Source: Planctomyces sp. SH-PL62
GTDB lineage: Bacteria; Planctomycetota; Planctomycetia; Isosphaerales; Isosphaeraceae
DNA: 64,000 nucleotides
Direction of reading: 5' to 3'
Assembly: GCF_001610895.1 (NCBI RefSeq)
Contig: NZ_CP011273.1
Span: forward strand, 4,588,001-4,652,000
Position 1 is the first letter of the stretch, and every line of letters starts with the position of its first letter. Below are positions 18,827 through 27,343 of this stretch, in pieces. Made by a program: the position numbers and the translations under genes. The notes beneath the pieces were generated by a model, which was not told where the DNA came from, ran no database searches, and saw only the letters and a list, made by a program, of their open reading frames with translations.

Positions 18827-21175
18827 ATGACGCCACGCGCGCGACTCGTCCCTCCACTCATCGCCGGGCTGGTCTTCTCGCTCTCACTCGTGGGCGGCCC
18901 GCGAGCCGTCCTCGCGGAGATTCTCCCAATCGTCGCCGACGTCGAGTTCCAACCCCTGAGCGCGCAGGCGCGTCGTGTGGTGCAGACGCTCGACCTGCTG
19001 GGCCAGCCGCTGAGTGCCGAGGAGAAGGCCCGGATCGACGCGGCCGTCCAGGCGGCCGAGGAAGGGCCGGGGATCAAGGCCATCCAGGAAGTGCTGGACG
19101 CGCACTGCCTGATCGGCGTCGACGTCAATCCGGAGAGCCGGGTCAAGTCGATCCAGGGTCCCGCCTCGCCCCGGTTGGTCCAGGGGGGCTGGAGCGTCTT
19201 CCTGGTCAAGGTCCACAACGAGGCCGGCGTCACCGCCGAGCTGGTCGTCGAGAGCCCCAACGCGGGCCCGATGCACAAGCAGTCGACCAACAGCGCGGAG
19301 CCGAAGGACACGATCCACAAGGCCGACCTGATCGATCGCTGGTGCGACGTCGTGATGTACCGCGACCGTCCGCTGTCGCGTACCCTTTCGGGACTGCCGG
19401 TGGAGTATCGGGTGTTGCAAATCGCCAGCCGCGACGCCGGACGTCGCGAGGCGAAGCTGACGTTCAACGTCGGCCAGGGGAGCCAGGATCTGGGCTTCCG
19501 CAGCGACGTCGACATCCTCTTCACCTGCGAGCCCGCCGTGACGGTGACGCTCGACGTCCGCGACGAGTCCGATAGGCCGACCACGGCCTCGTTCATCTTC
19601 CGCGACCGCCTGGGGAGGGTTTATCCATCGCCCAGCCGCCGGCTCGCCCCGGACTTCTTCTTCCATCCCCAGATCTACCGGGCCGACGGCGAGACCGTGT
19701 CGCTCCCCGCCGGCGAGTTCCAGGTCGAGTACACCCGAGGCCCGGAGTACCGCCTGCTCACGAAATCCATCACCGTGCCCAAGGGGAGCGCCCATCGCGA
19801 GGCGTTCAAGCTTGAACGCTGGATCCACCTTTCGAAGCGGAACTGGTTCTCGGGCGACCACCACGTCCACGCCGCCGGGTGCGCCCACTATGAGAGCCCG
19901 ACCGAAGGCGTGACGCCCGACGACATGTGGCGGCACATCCTGGGCGAGGATCTCGACGTCGGCTGCGTCCTGAGCTGGGGGCCTTGCTGGTACGCCCAGA
20001 AGGCGTTCTTCGACGGCAAGGTGCACAGGCTGTCCACCCCGGAGAACCTGATGCGGTACGACGTGGAGGTCTCCGGCTTCCCCTCGTCGCACACGGGCCA
20101 CCTCTGCCTGCTCCGGCTCAAGGAGGACGACTATCCCGGCACCACGCGCATCGAGGAATGGCCGAGCTGGGACCTTCCCGTCCTGAAGTGGGGGAAGGAA
20201 CAGGGGGGCGTCGTCGGCTTTTCGCACTCGGGCTGGGGGCTGGCGACTAAATCGATCGAGATCCCCAACGACGAGATCCCGCCGTTCGACGGGATCGGCG
20301 CCAACGAGTACATCGTCGACGTGGTCCATGACGCCGTCGACTTCATCTCGGCCGTCGACACCCCGATCCCCTGGGAGCTCAACATCTGGTATCACACGCT
20401 CAACTGTGGATATCGCACGCGGATCAGCGGCGAGACCGACTTCCCCTGCATCTACGGCGAGCGGGTCGGCCTGGGTCGCGTGTACGTCAAGCTCGACGAC
20501 GGCAAGCTCGACTTCGACCGTTGGTGCCAGGGGTTGAAGGACGGCCGCTCCTACGTCTCGGACGGCAAGAGCCACCTGATCGACTTCCAGGTCGACGACC
20601 GCGAGGTCGGCGAGGACGGGAGCGAGGTCAAGCTCCTCGCACCGGGGACGATCAAGGTCCGCGTGAAGGCCGCCGCACTCCTCGCCGAGACCCCTTCGCC
20701 CGAGACCGAAGCGATCCGGACCCGACCGATCTACGTCCAGCCCTACTGGCACGTCGAGCGGGCCCGGGTGGGGGCGTCGCGCAAGGTCCCCGTCGAGGTG
20801 GTCGTCAACGGCCTGCCGGTCGAGCGCCGGGAGATCGAGGCCGACGGCTCCATCCAGGATCTGGAATTCGACGTTCCGGTGACGAAGTCGAGCTGGGTGG
20901 CGGTGCGCATCTTCCCCACGTCGCACACCAACCCGGTCTTCGTCACGGTCGGAGACAAGCCGATCCGGGCGTCGAGGAAGTCGGCCGAATGGTGCCTGAA
21001 GTCGGTCGACCAGTGCTGGTCTCAGAAGGAGCCGGCGATCCGCGAGTCCGAGAAGGAGGCCGCGCGCCAGGCTTACGACGTCGCACGCGACGCCTACCGC
21101 AAGATCCTGTCGGAGTGCGAGGACGATCGGCCGGCGGCCGACGAGAAGGCCGCCGGTGGAGGAGAGGATCGATGA
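18827..21175 (+). CDS. CehA/McbA-family (PHP-like) metallohydrolase, exported
   Basis: 782 aa from the ATG at 18827, where a signal peptide (about 8-28, ending in AVLA) begins; 37 upstream in-frame codons are not signal-like. After a large beta-rich N-terminal region, the PHP-type metal site begins with GDHHVHAAGC (about 341-350), followed later by GFSHSGWG and GANEYIVDVV. The family hydrolyses esters or phosphoesters with bound metals; CehA itself cleaves carbaryl, but the natural substrate is generally unknown. The stop overlaps the next gene (ATGA at 21172), so the methyltransferase is translationally coupled. The short charged C-terminal tail (about 745-782) looks unstructured. Confidence 0.78.
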   Translation: MTPRARLVPPLIAGLVFSLSLVGGPRAVLAEILPIVADVEFQPLSAQARRVVQTLDLLGQPLSAEEKARIDAAVQAAEEGPGIKAIQEVLDAHCLIGVDVNPESRVKSIQGPASPRLVQGGWSVFLVKVHNEAGVTAELVVESPNAGPMHKQSTNSAEPKDTIHKADLIDRWCDVVMYRDRPLSRTLSGLPVEYRVLQIASRDAGRREAKLTFNVGQGSQDLGFRSDVDILFTCEPAVTVTLDVRDESDRPTTASFIFRDRLGRVYPSPSRRLAPDFFFHPQIYRADGETVSLPAGEFQVEYTRGPEYRLLTKSITVPKGSAHREAFKLERWIHLSKRNWFSGDHHVHAAGCAHYESPTEGVTPDDMWRHILGEDLDVGCVLSWGPCWYAQKAFFDGKVHRLSTPENLMRYDVEVSGFPSSHTGHLCLLRLKEDDYPGTTRIEEWPSWDLPVLKWGKEQGGVVGFSHSGWGLATKSIEIPNDEIPPFDGIGANEYIVDVVHDAVDFISAVDTPIPWELNIWYHTLNCGYRTRISGETDFPCIYGERVGLGRVYVKLDDGKLDFDRWCQGLKDGRSYVSDGKSHLIDFQVDDREVGEDGSEVKLLAPGTIKVRVKAAALLAETPSPETEAIRTRPIYVQPYWHVERARVGASRKVPVEVVVNGLPVERREIEADGSIQDLEFDVPVTKSSWVAVRIFPTSHTNPVFVTVGDKPIRASRKSAEWCLKSVDQCWSQKEPAIRESEKEAARQAYDVARDAYRKILSECEDDRPAADEKAAGGGEDR

Positions 21176-21939
21176 TTCGGCCCCACGATGAAGACCTGGC
21201 CGGGGCGTTCGACGACCAGGCCCCGAAGTTCGAGCGGGCCCCGGTGCAGAGCGATCCGGCGGCGCTCGAACGACTCGTCCGCGCCGCCGGCTTTCCGGCC
21301 GGGGCGCTCCTGCTCGACGCCGGCTGCGGCCCCGGTCTGGTGAGCGAGGCCTTCCTGAAAGCCGGGGATCGCGTGTTCGGCGTCGACCTCTCCCCGGTCA
21401 TGATCGACCGCGCCCGCGCGCGATGCGGCTTCGCGGGAGACTCGGCGCGGTTCCTCCAGGGCTCGATTTACGAGGACGGCGTGGCGGCGGAGGGGCCGTT
21501 CGACGGGGCCTATTCGCGGTACGTGCTCCACCACGTCCTCGATCCCCGCGCGTTCCTCGCCCGCCAGATCGAGCTGGTCCGCCCCGGCGGCCTGATCGTC
21601 CTGGGTGATCACATCACCTCCCCGGACCCCGCGCTCGCGCGACGCCACCAGGAATTCGAGGTCGGCCGCGATCGGACCCACACCAGGAACCTGACCGGCG
21701 GCGAACTCGTCGATCTCTTCGCCGACGCCGGCCTGAACGACGTCCACTACCAGGAGGAGGCGTTCGCGCTCGACTTCGACGAGTGGTTCGACCGGGGTTC
21801 ACCGAGCGAATCCAAGCAGAGCCTGCGTGAAGCCCTGGAGACCGGCCTCGACGCGCGAGGTTTCCGCGTCGCGCCGGGCCAGGGGGCGACGATCAGGATC
21901 GAGTGCGTGTACGCCATCGTCCGAGGTCGTCGGGACTGA
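21172..21939 (+). CDS. Class I SAM-dependent methyltransferase
   Basis: 255 aa. The SAM-binding motif LLLDAGCGPGLVSEAF (about 43-58) is followed by FGVDLSPVMIDRAR and the post-core helix PRAFLARQIELVRPGGLIVLGDH. This is a Methyltransf_11-type fold. The start ATG overlaps the metallohydrolase stop, with GGAGAGG upstream. The acceptor is unknown; coupling to the metallohydrolase suggests a shared substrate or simply shared transcription. A cytosolic location is expected. Confidence 0.82.
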   Translation: MIRPHDEDLAGAFDDQAPKFERAPVQSDPAALERLVRAAGFPAGALLLDAGCGPGLVSEAFLKAGDRVFGVDLSPVMIDRARARCGFAGDSARFLQGSIYEDGVAAEGPFDGAYSRYVLHHVLDPRAFLARQIELVRPGGLIVLGDHITSPDPALARRHQEFEVGRDRTHTRNLTGGELVDLFADAGLNDVHYQEEAFALDFDEWFDRGSPSESKQSLREALETGLDARGFRVAPGQGATIRIECVYAIVRGRRD

Positions 21940-21982
21940 GGAGGTGGACGCCCCCCAGCCCCGACGGGTGTGCTCGAATCAA

Positions 21983-24079
21983 TCAGTTGATGGGGGTGAT
22001 GGCCCTGGAGGGCGGGATGATCACCCCCTTGCGCCGGTAGGTGTTGCCGGAGATCGAGAAGTCCGGATAGCCCAACTCCAGGTAGGGATCGCCCCCGCCG
22101 TGGTTGCGGTTGATGGAGAGGTAGTCGCGGAAACCGTCGAACAGGTTTCCGTCGCCGTTCGGTCCGCCGATGACCGCGTGGATCCGACTGCCGATCCCGG
22201 CGACGCCGAAGGTGACCTCGGGGGAGTCGGCCGGCGTCGCGAAGTAGTTTCGGACGATCTTGGCGTACGACTGCCGGGGCTGATCGCCGAACATCGTCAC
22301 GCCCGACCAGTTGCCGCTGAAGTAGTTGCCGATGATCTGGATCTGATTCGGCGCGCTGCCGATGTAGATGCCGCTGGCCGTATTGTTGAGGAACTGGTTC
22401 CCCTGGACGTAGCCGTGGCCGGTGAAGTTGTAGGCGAACTCGATCCCGTTCATCCCCGTCGCCGCCCCGAAGGTGACGCCGTTCTCGGCGAAGGTGTTGC
22501 CGATGAAGATGCCCGTGGAGCTGTTGAACAGGATCGCGCCGAAGCCGAGGATGCTCCGCGCGGAGTAGGAGTTGGACATCTCGACCCGGGCGGTCGTGTT
22601 GAGGATCACGCCGGAATGGCGGTTGTGGACGAAGCTCGACCTGTCGATCTTCGCCGTCGAGGTTCCTCCGACGATCAGGCCGCCGCCGTCGGCCCGGTAG
22701 TCGCTGGCCAGGCCGTTTTCGGAGGCGGAGACGCCGTAGAAGGTGCCGTTGGCCCCATTGTCCAGGTAGACGCCGCTGCCGGTCTGGACGCCGTTGAACT
22801 GGCTGTAGCGCGCGTTCACCGTCGCGGGACGGCCGTTCTCGCTCCCCGCCAGCAGCCCGATCCATTTCGTCAGGTTGGTGCGGATCAGCCCCGTGTTCAC
22901 CGACGAGGCAAGGACGACCACCCCCCTCCCCTCGGGACCGGCGGAGGCGAACCACATGTCGTCGAACGAGATGTTATTGGAGTTGTAGACGAAGAACCCG
23001 TCGCCCCGCGTGGGATAGCTCACCGAGGAGACCAGCCCGGTCCCCACGAACTTGAGGTCGCTCTTGCCGACCACCTGGACGTTCTCGACGTAGGCGCCCG
23101 ACATGAGGCGGATCGTCGAGCCGGGCGAGGAGGCGGCGACCGCCGCGTTGATCGTCCTGAAGGGCGCCCCGAACGTCCCCGCGCCCGCGACGTCCTTGCC
23201 GGTCGCCGGGTTGACGAACAGCGAGCCCGCCGTCGCGAAGTTGCCGGTGAACGGCCGGCTGCCGTTCGCACCGTACTGATACTGGCCGATCGAGCGACCG
23301 TCGCGGTTCGGGTTGATGTACCACATCAACTGCCCGTTCGACTGGGGGGCGACCACGGCGAGGCCCGGGTCGTGATTCCCGTACAGGTCGAAGGCCAACG
23401 GGATCGCCCCCTTGGCGAACCCGCCGAAGTGGAAGATCTGATCCGGGAGCCGGTCGGAGTTGGTGTCGACGAGCCACTGGCCGTTGTTGAAAATGACCGG
23501 GTCGTCGATCCCGTCGTGGTTGAAGTCCTCCATCAGCGCGATGTCGCCCGGCGAACCGCCGTAGACGAAGCTCTTCGTCGTCCGGCCGCTCAGGTCGGTG
23601 CAGAACAGCCAGACGCCGTTGTTGGGGTCGAAAAGTCCCAGGTCCGTCGTCCCGTTCCCGTCCACGTCCCCCGTCACGGGCTTCCACTGAGGCCCGCCGA
23701 ACCGGATGTTCACGGCGGAGCCGTCGTTCCGGAGATCGAGCGACCAGACGCCGGTGCTCGGGCGATAGGAGCCGATGGTGGTGAGGGTGGTCCCGGTGAA
23801 GTCGCCGACCACCGGGACGTCGGAAGCCGATCCGAAGCTCCGGGTGATGTCGGTCGAGACGTTCATGTCGTTGTCGACGTAGTAGACCATCGAGCCGCCC
23901 GAGGGATAGGCGACGCCCATGCCGGGGATCAAGCCCGCACCCGAGAGGCACACCCGGTCCTCCACACGCTCCATCACCGGGACTGTGGGCCTCGCCCGTC
24001 GGCCCGTCGCCCGTCGTCCCCAGGACGCCGCCCCGCAAAACCGCCCCAGGGCCCCCGTCAGCTTAGCCGCTCTCGTCAT
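21983..24079 (-). CDS. Surface protein with FG-GAP/VCBS-type repeats and a right-handed beta-helix
   Basis: 698 aa, ATG at 24079 with GGGGAGAC upstream. The N-terminus is Arg-rich with MERVEDRVCLSG (about 36-47), similar to the LEPR-XLL motif found at the start of large planctomycete surface proteins. Residues about 80-260 contain FG-GAP/VCBS-type units (VVGDFTG, VTGDVDGNG, MEDFNHDGIDD). Residues about 290-690 are a parallel beta-helix of the NosD/pectin-lyase kind (repeated N-x-F, G-I-x-I/V-x-x-S and N-N patterns). Such proteins bind or cleave polysaccharides or act as adhesins. No catalytic residues are assignable. Monocistronic and convergent with the methyltransferase gene. Confidence 0.75.
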   Translation of the reverse strand: MTRAAKLTGALGRFCGAASWGRRATGRRARPTVPVMERVEDRVCLSGAGLIPGMGVAYPSGGSMVYYVDNDMNVSTDITRSFGSASDVPVVGDFTGTTLTTIGSYRPSTGVWSLDLRNDGSAVNIRFGGPQWKPVTGDVDGNGTTDLGLFDPNNGVWLFCTDLSGRTTKSFVYGGSPGDIALMEDFNHDGIDDPVIFNNGQWLVDTNSDRLPDQIFHFGGFAKGAIPLAFDLYGNHDPGLAVVAPQSNGQLMWYINPNRDGRSIGQYQYGANGSRPFTGNFATAGSLFVNPATGKDVAGAGTFGAPFRTINAAVAASSPGSTIRLMSGAYVENVQVVGKSDLKFVGTGLVSSVSYPTRGDGFFVYNSNNISFDDMWFASAGPEGRGVVVLASSVNTGLIRTNLTKWIGLLAGSENGRPATVNARYSQFNGVQTGSGVYLDNGANGTFYGVSASENGLASDYRADGGGLIVGGTSTAKIDRSSFVHNRHSGVILNTTARVEMSNSYSARSILGFGAILFNSSTGIFIGNTFAENGVTFGAATGMNGIEFAYNFTGHGYVQGNQFLNNTASGIYIGSAPNQIQIIGNYFSGNWSGVTMFGDQPRQSYAKIVRNYFATPADSPEVTFGVAGIGSRIHAVIGGPNGDGNLFDGFRDYLSINRNHGGGDPYLELGYPDFSISGNTYRRKGVIIPPSRAITPIN

Positions 24080-24515
24080 GATGTCTCCCCGCCTGAGGCC
24101 GATTCACGATGCCGCGTGGAAGCCCCCCCGCCCGCTTCCGGCACGGAACGGAACGGATGGGCTCAGTCGATTCTATCGCCATGATAGGCATCTCCCGTGC
24201 CCGGGAGACGGTGGTCGCGACAGTGGACCCGTACCGGGTCGCTCGCCCGAGGTCGCGAACGCGATTCGTCGCCTCCAGTTTCACCGGCGGGGGCGCGCCG
24301 TGTCGAGACGTCTCGATCCAAAGCTGGGCCTGGTGTAACCTAGCTCACCGATCGAAGGATGAGGAATCGGCCGACAGGAAAATCGGCCCGGATCGGCGTA
24401 TCGGCTGATCTTCGAGGGAGTCGGAGCCGATAACGAGGCGGAGGATCGGAACAGGACCAGCGCCGATCGGCGGGACGCCGAGGCGGGCCGAATTCGCAAG
24501 GAGGCGAATCCAGTC
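24080..24515. other. Divergent spacer, 436 nt
   Basis: No gene is supported. It should hold the promoters of the beta-helix gene (minus) and the DUF2142-like gene (plus); I cannot assign hexamers. A 14-bp perfect palindrome TCGAGACGTCTCGA at 24303-24316 could be an operator. Confidence 0.4.
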
Positions 24516-26348
24516 ATGGACACGACGCCGCAATCGACCGAGGACTCCCCGCGGCGCTCGCTGTCGCGCAACCTCCGACTCGTCATCGTGGGCCTGGTCC
24601 TCGCTCGGGGAGTGGTCGGCCTCTGCGTGACGCCCCTGTTCGAGGGGTGGGACGAATACCAGCACGTCGCCTACATCGTCCACATTCAGGAGACGGGACG
24701 ACGAGCGATCCTCGACGAGACGCTCGTACCGTCGAGCATGCTCGCGGCGATCCATCACGACTTCCCCCAGCCGGAAGCCGCGCGGGTGCAGATGCCGAAC
24801 GTCCTCAAGCCGCCGTCGTATGAATCCTACTGGCGGCTCGCATCGAACGGGACCGAGTCGACGACGCCCCGCCTCGCCGCGTCCGAGGTGCCGCCGCATG
24901 ATCTGAAGCTGTATCAGGCCCAGCATTCGTGGTGGTACTACGTCCTGGTCTCGCCGTTGTTCCAGGCCATGGGCGGGGTGAACGACCTGCGATCGTCCGT
25001 GACCGGCCTGCGGCTCTTGAACCTCGCGCTCACCGCCGGAGCCGTCTGGATCGCCCTGGGAGTCGTCTCGAAGCGGGTCCGCAGCCGCCGGACGGCCGGC
25101 TGGATCGCCCTCCTGATCGGCGTCCAGCCGCTCCTGGTGATGAACGGGATCCGCGTCTCCAGCGACGCCGCCGGGGTCTTCTTCTCGGTGGCCGCGGTCG
25201 CCGAGATGATGACGCTGGCGATCGACGAGCGCCGACTCGTCCGTCGGTCTTGCCGGATCGGCGTCCTGGTGGGCCTGGCCATCCTCATGAAGGCCTCCAA
25301 CTTCGCGATCCTTCCCGCGATGGGCGTGGCCTGGATCCTCGCCGTGGCGCGGACCCGTCCCGCGCCGAGGGTGGCGTTCGGCTCGGTGGCGGCGATCGGC
25401 CTGATCCTCGGCGCCCTGATCGGACCGGACCTGGCGCACAACCTGAGCACCTACGGAATCGCGACCCCGATCCAGGAGGCGCTGGAGAATCGCGCGAAAG
25501 GCCGAGGATTCTCCGATATGTACCAGGCTTTCCGCGAGTTCCATCCGGTCGCCTACGGGCGATGGCTGTTCGGCCAGGGCCTGTTCGTCCAGGGCAACTG
25601 GTCGTTCGTCCTGCCGATCAGCGAGCTCACCGTGATGCACTGGCAGGTCCTGGAATTGGCGGCCCTCGGCCTGTGCTTCCCTGCGGCGGGCCTTGTCATC
25701 CGCAGGCTCATCGCGAGGGCTCGCAAGCGGCCCCTGGACGGTGTCGGCGGTTTGACGATGGGCTTCGACTCGCTCGCCGTCCCCCTGCTCTGCCTCGCCG
25801 TCTGCGTCGGCTTTCATGCCGGACTGGTCTACCACGCCCTCCAGTCGGCGCTGGCCTGGGGCGTCTCGACCACGGGCCCCTGGTACGCCTCGCCGGCGCT
25901 TCCGTGGTTCCTGGTTCTGATCGGCGTGGGGGCGAGTTGCTGGCACCGCTTCGTGGCCCCGGGATTTGTGGCCGCGATCGTCTTGCTCAGCATCGCCGCG
26001 GAACAGACCTCGTGGTTCGTCCAGATGCTCCCGGTGTATTCGGGCGGAGCGGAAGGGTGGGCGGCCCTGAGCCGGATCACCAGCCTCCAGGTCGGGTTCC
26101 TGTCGACCACCACCTGCATCCTGGCGACCATCGTCGGCCTGGGGCTTTTCCTGACCGCCGTGCGATCCATCTCCCTCGCCTCGGACGGCGTCGCGACCGA
26201 ACCGGCGAGGCCGTCGTGGCTCACGATCGGCCGCAAGCGCGAGCGGGTCGACGCCAGCGCGGAGGGAGTTCCCGCTCCGGCCTGTCGGAAGGTCGCCGAT
26301 CACGAATCTCCGACGGTCGGGGCCGTCGACCATGAGACCCGGCGCTGA
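24516..26348 (+). CDS. DUF2142-like polytopic membrane protein (glycosyltransferase-C type)
   Basis: 610 aa. An N-terminal helix is followed by FEGWDEYQHVAYI (about 43-55), whose Asp-Glu pair sits where GT-C enzymes such as ArnT and PMT carry their acidic site. About ten further membrane helices follow. A Ser/Thr/Pro-rich periplasmic loop precedes QHSWWYYVLVSPLFQ. GT-C enzymes move sugars from polyprenyl carriers outside the membrane; DUF2142 proteins occur in polysaccharide loci, as here. Donor and acceptor are unknown. A bidirectional terminator follows. Confidence 0.72.
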   Translation: MDTTPQSTEDSPRRSLSRNLRLVIVGLVLARGVVGLCVTPLFEGWDEYQHVAYIVHIQETGRRAILDETLVPSSMLAAIHHDFPQPEAARVQMPNVLKPPSYESYWRLASNGTESTTPRLAASEVPPHDLKLYQAQHSWWYYVLVSPLFQAMGGVNDLRSSVTGLRLLNLALTAGAVWIALGVVSKRVRSRRTAGWIALLIGVQPLLVMNGIRVSSDAAGVFFSVAAVAEMMTLAIDERRLVRRSCRIGVLVGLAILMKASNFAILPAMGVAWILAVARTRPAPRVAFGSVAAIGLILGALIGPDLAHNLSTYGIATPIQEALENRAKGRGFSDMYQAFREFHPVAYGRWLFGQGLFVQGNWSFVLPISELTVMHWQVLELAALGLCFPAAGLVIRRLIARARKRPLDGVGGLTMGFDSLAVPLLCLAVCVGFHAGLVYHALQSALAWGVSTTGPWYASPALPWFLVLIGVGASCWHRFVAPGFVAAIVLLSIAAEQTSWFVQMLPVYSGGAEGWAALSRITSLQVGFLSTTTCILATIVGLGLFLTAVRSISLASDGVATEPARPSWLTIGRKRERVDASAEGVPAPACRKVADHESPTVGAVDHETRR

Positions 26349-26385
26349 ACCATCGACGAGGCTCGATCCCAGGACGAAATGAAAC

Positions 26386-26423
26386 CGCCGGCCGACCTCG
26401 CATTGGTGAGAGGTCGGCCGGCG
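26386..26423. terminator. Bidirectional terminator between convergent genes
   Basis: A 14-bp perfect stem (26386-26399 with 26410-26423) has a 10-nt loop. The plus strand continues TTGCTGTTTG and the minus strand continues GTTTCATTTC, so both directions are T-rich after the stem. Confidence 0.75.
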
Positions 26424-26463
26424 TTGCTGTTTGATCCGGAGGCAAGGAGCGCCGGAAGGACGC

Positions 26464-27273
26464 TCAGTGCCCGACGGAAACCCGGCCCGACGTCCGGGAC
26501 TTCCAGCGGCCGAGCCGCGCGGCGAGGCCTCGGAGGGAACGGGACGCCCCGCTCGGCATCCAGCTTCGTCGGGCGGGAGTCGGAACCCGCTCCAGAATGG
26601 CGATGATCTCCGCGTCGTTGAGTACGTACTCCTTGATCTGGAACATCCCCCCGAGGTGGCCCCGGGCGCGATCCAGAAAATCGGCGAACGACGTCGCGTC
26701 CCAGACGTGGAAATGGATGCTGTAGCCCACCTCCTCGAGGCGCTTCGCCTGGGCTTCAATCGCGGCCGGTTCTTCGATCCCCTCGACGAACCGAGCCCAC
26801 TCGCGGAAGTGCTCGGAACGCGAGACCTCCACCCCCTCCACGTCGTCGCGCACCAGATGGTCGAACGGGGTGAGGGCGCGATCGCGATCGAAGCTGTGGT
26901 CCTTGTTCGGCACGGCGAGATAGAGCGTCCCGCCGGGGCGGAGCTTCTTGAGGTGGTTGCGCACCGTCCCCAGGGGGTTCTCGGTGTGTTCCAGGAAGTG
27001 ATTGGCGACGATGAAATCGAGCGAGGCGTCCGGGAGGGTCCCCAGCCGCTCGCCGTCGTCGACGACGTCGACGTGGACGAGGTCGTAGTTGCGGAGTTCC
27101 GGGTAGTGGGCGCGCAGGCCGTCCACGTCCATGCGGTCGACGTAGCGGACCCGGGCGCGCTCGCCCATCTCCATCGGATGGTGCAAGGCGCCGACCTCGA
27201 CGCCGTCGCCGGCCAGGTGCTTGTGGCAGAGCCCGCGACGCCGTTCGAGCATCGCCTCCGGAATCTCGCTCAT
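26464..27273 (-). CDS. SAM-dependent methyltransferase (glycan cluster)
   Basis: 269 aa, ATG with GAGGGAGG upstream. GVEVGALHHPM (about 25-35) is a variant of the SAM-binding motif. DFIVANHFLEHTENPLGTVRNHLKKLRPGGTLYLAVPNKD (about 85-125) is the typical Methyltransf_11/23 core with the acidic-to-EHxxNP turn. It is the last gene of a minus-strand run with two large glycosyltransferases (70-nt gap), so it probably methylates a sugar or a glycan end. The acceptor is not known. Confidence 0.78.
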   Translation of the reverse strand: MSEIPEAMLERRRGLCHKHLAGDGVEVGALHHPMEMGERARVRYVDRMDVDGLRAHYPELRNYDLVHVDVVDDGERLGTLPDASLDFIVANHFLEHTENPLGTVRNHLKKLRPGGTLYLAVPNKDHSFDRDRALTPFDHLVRDDVEGVEVSRSEHFREWARFVEGIEEPAAIEAQAKRLEEVGYSIHFHVWDATSFADFLDRARGHLGGMFQIKEYVLNDAEIIAILERVPTPARRSWMPSGASRSLRGLAARLGRWKSRTSGRVSVGH

Positions 27274-27343
27274 CGGAACCTCCCTCGTATCCAGTGGACG
27301 TGGGCGGCGCGGCGCCGCCGGCTGTGAGTGGCTGGCTGGCGAC

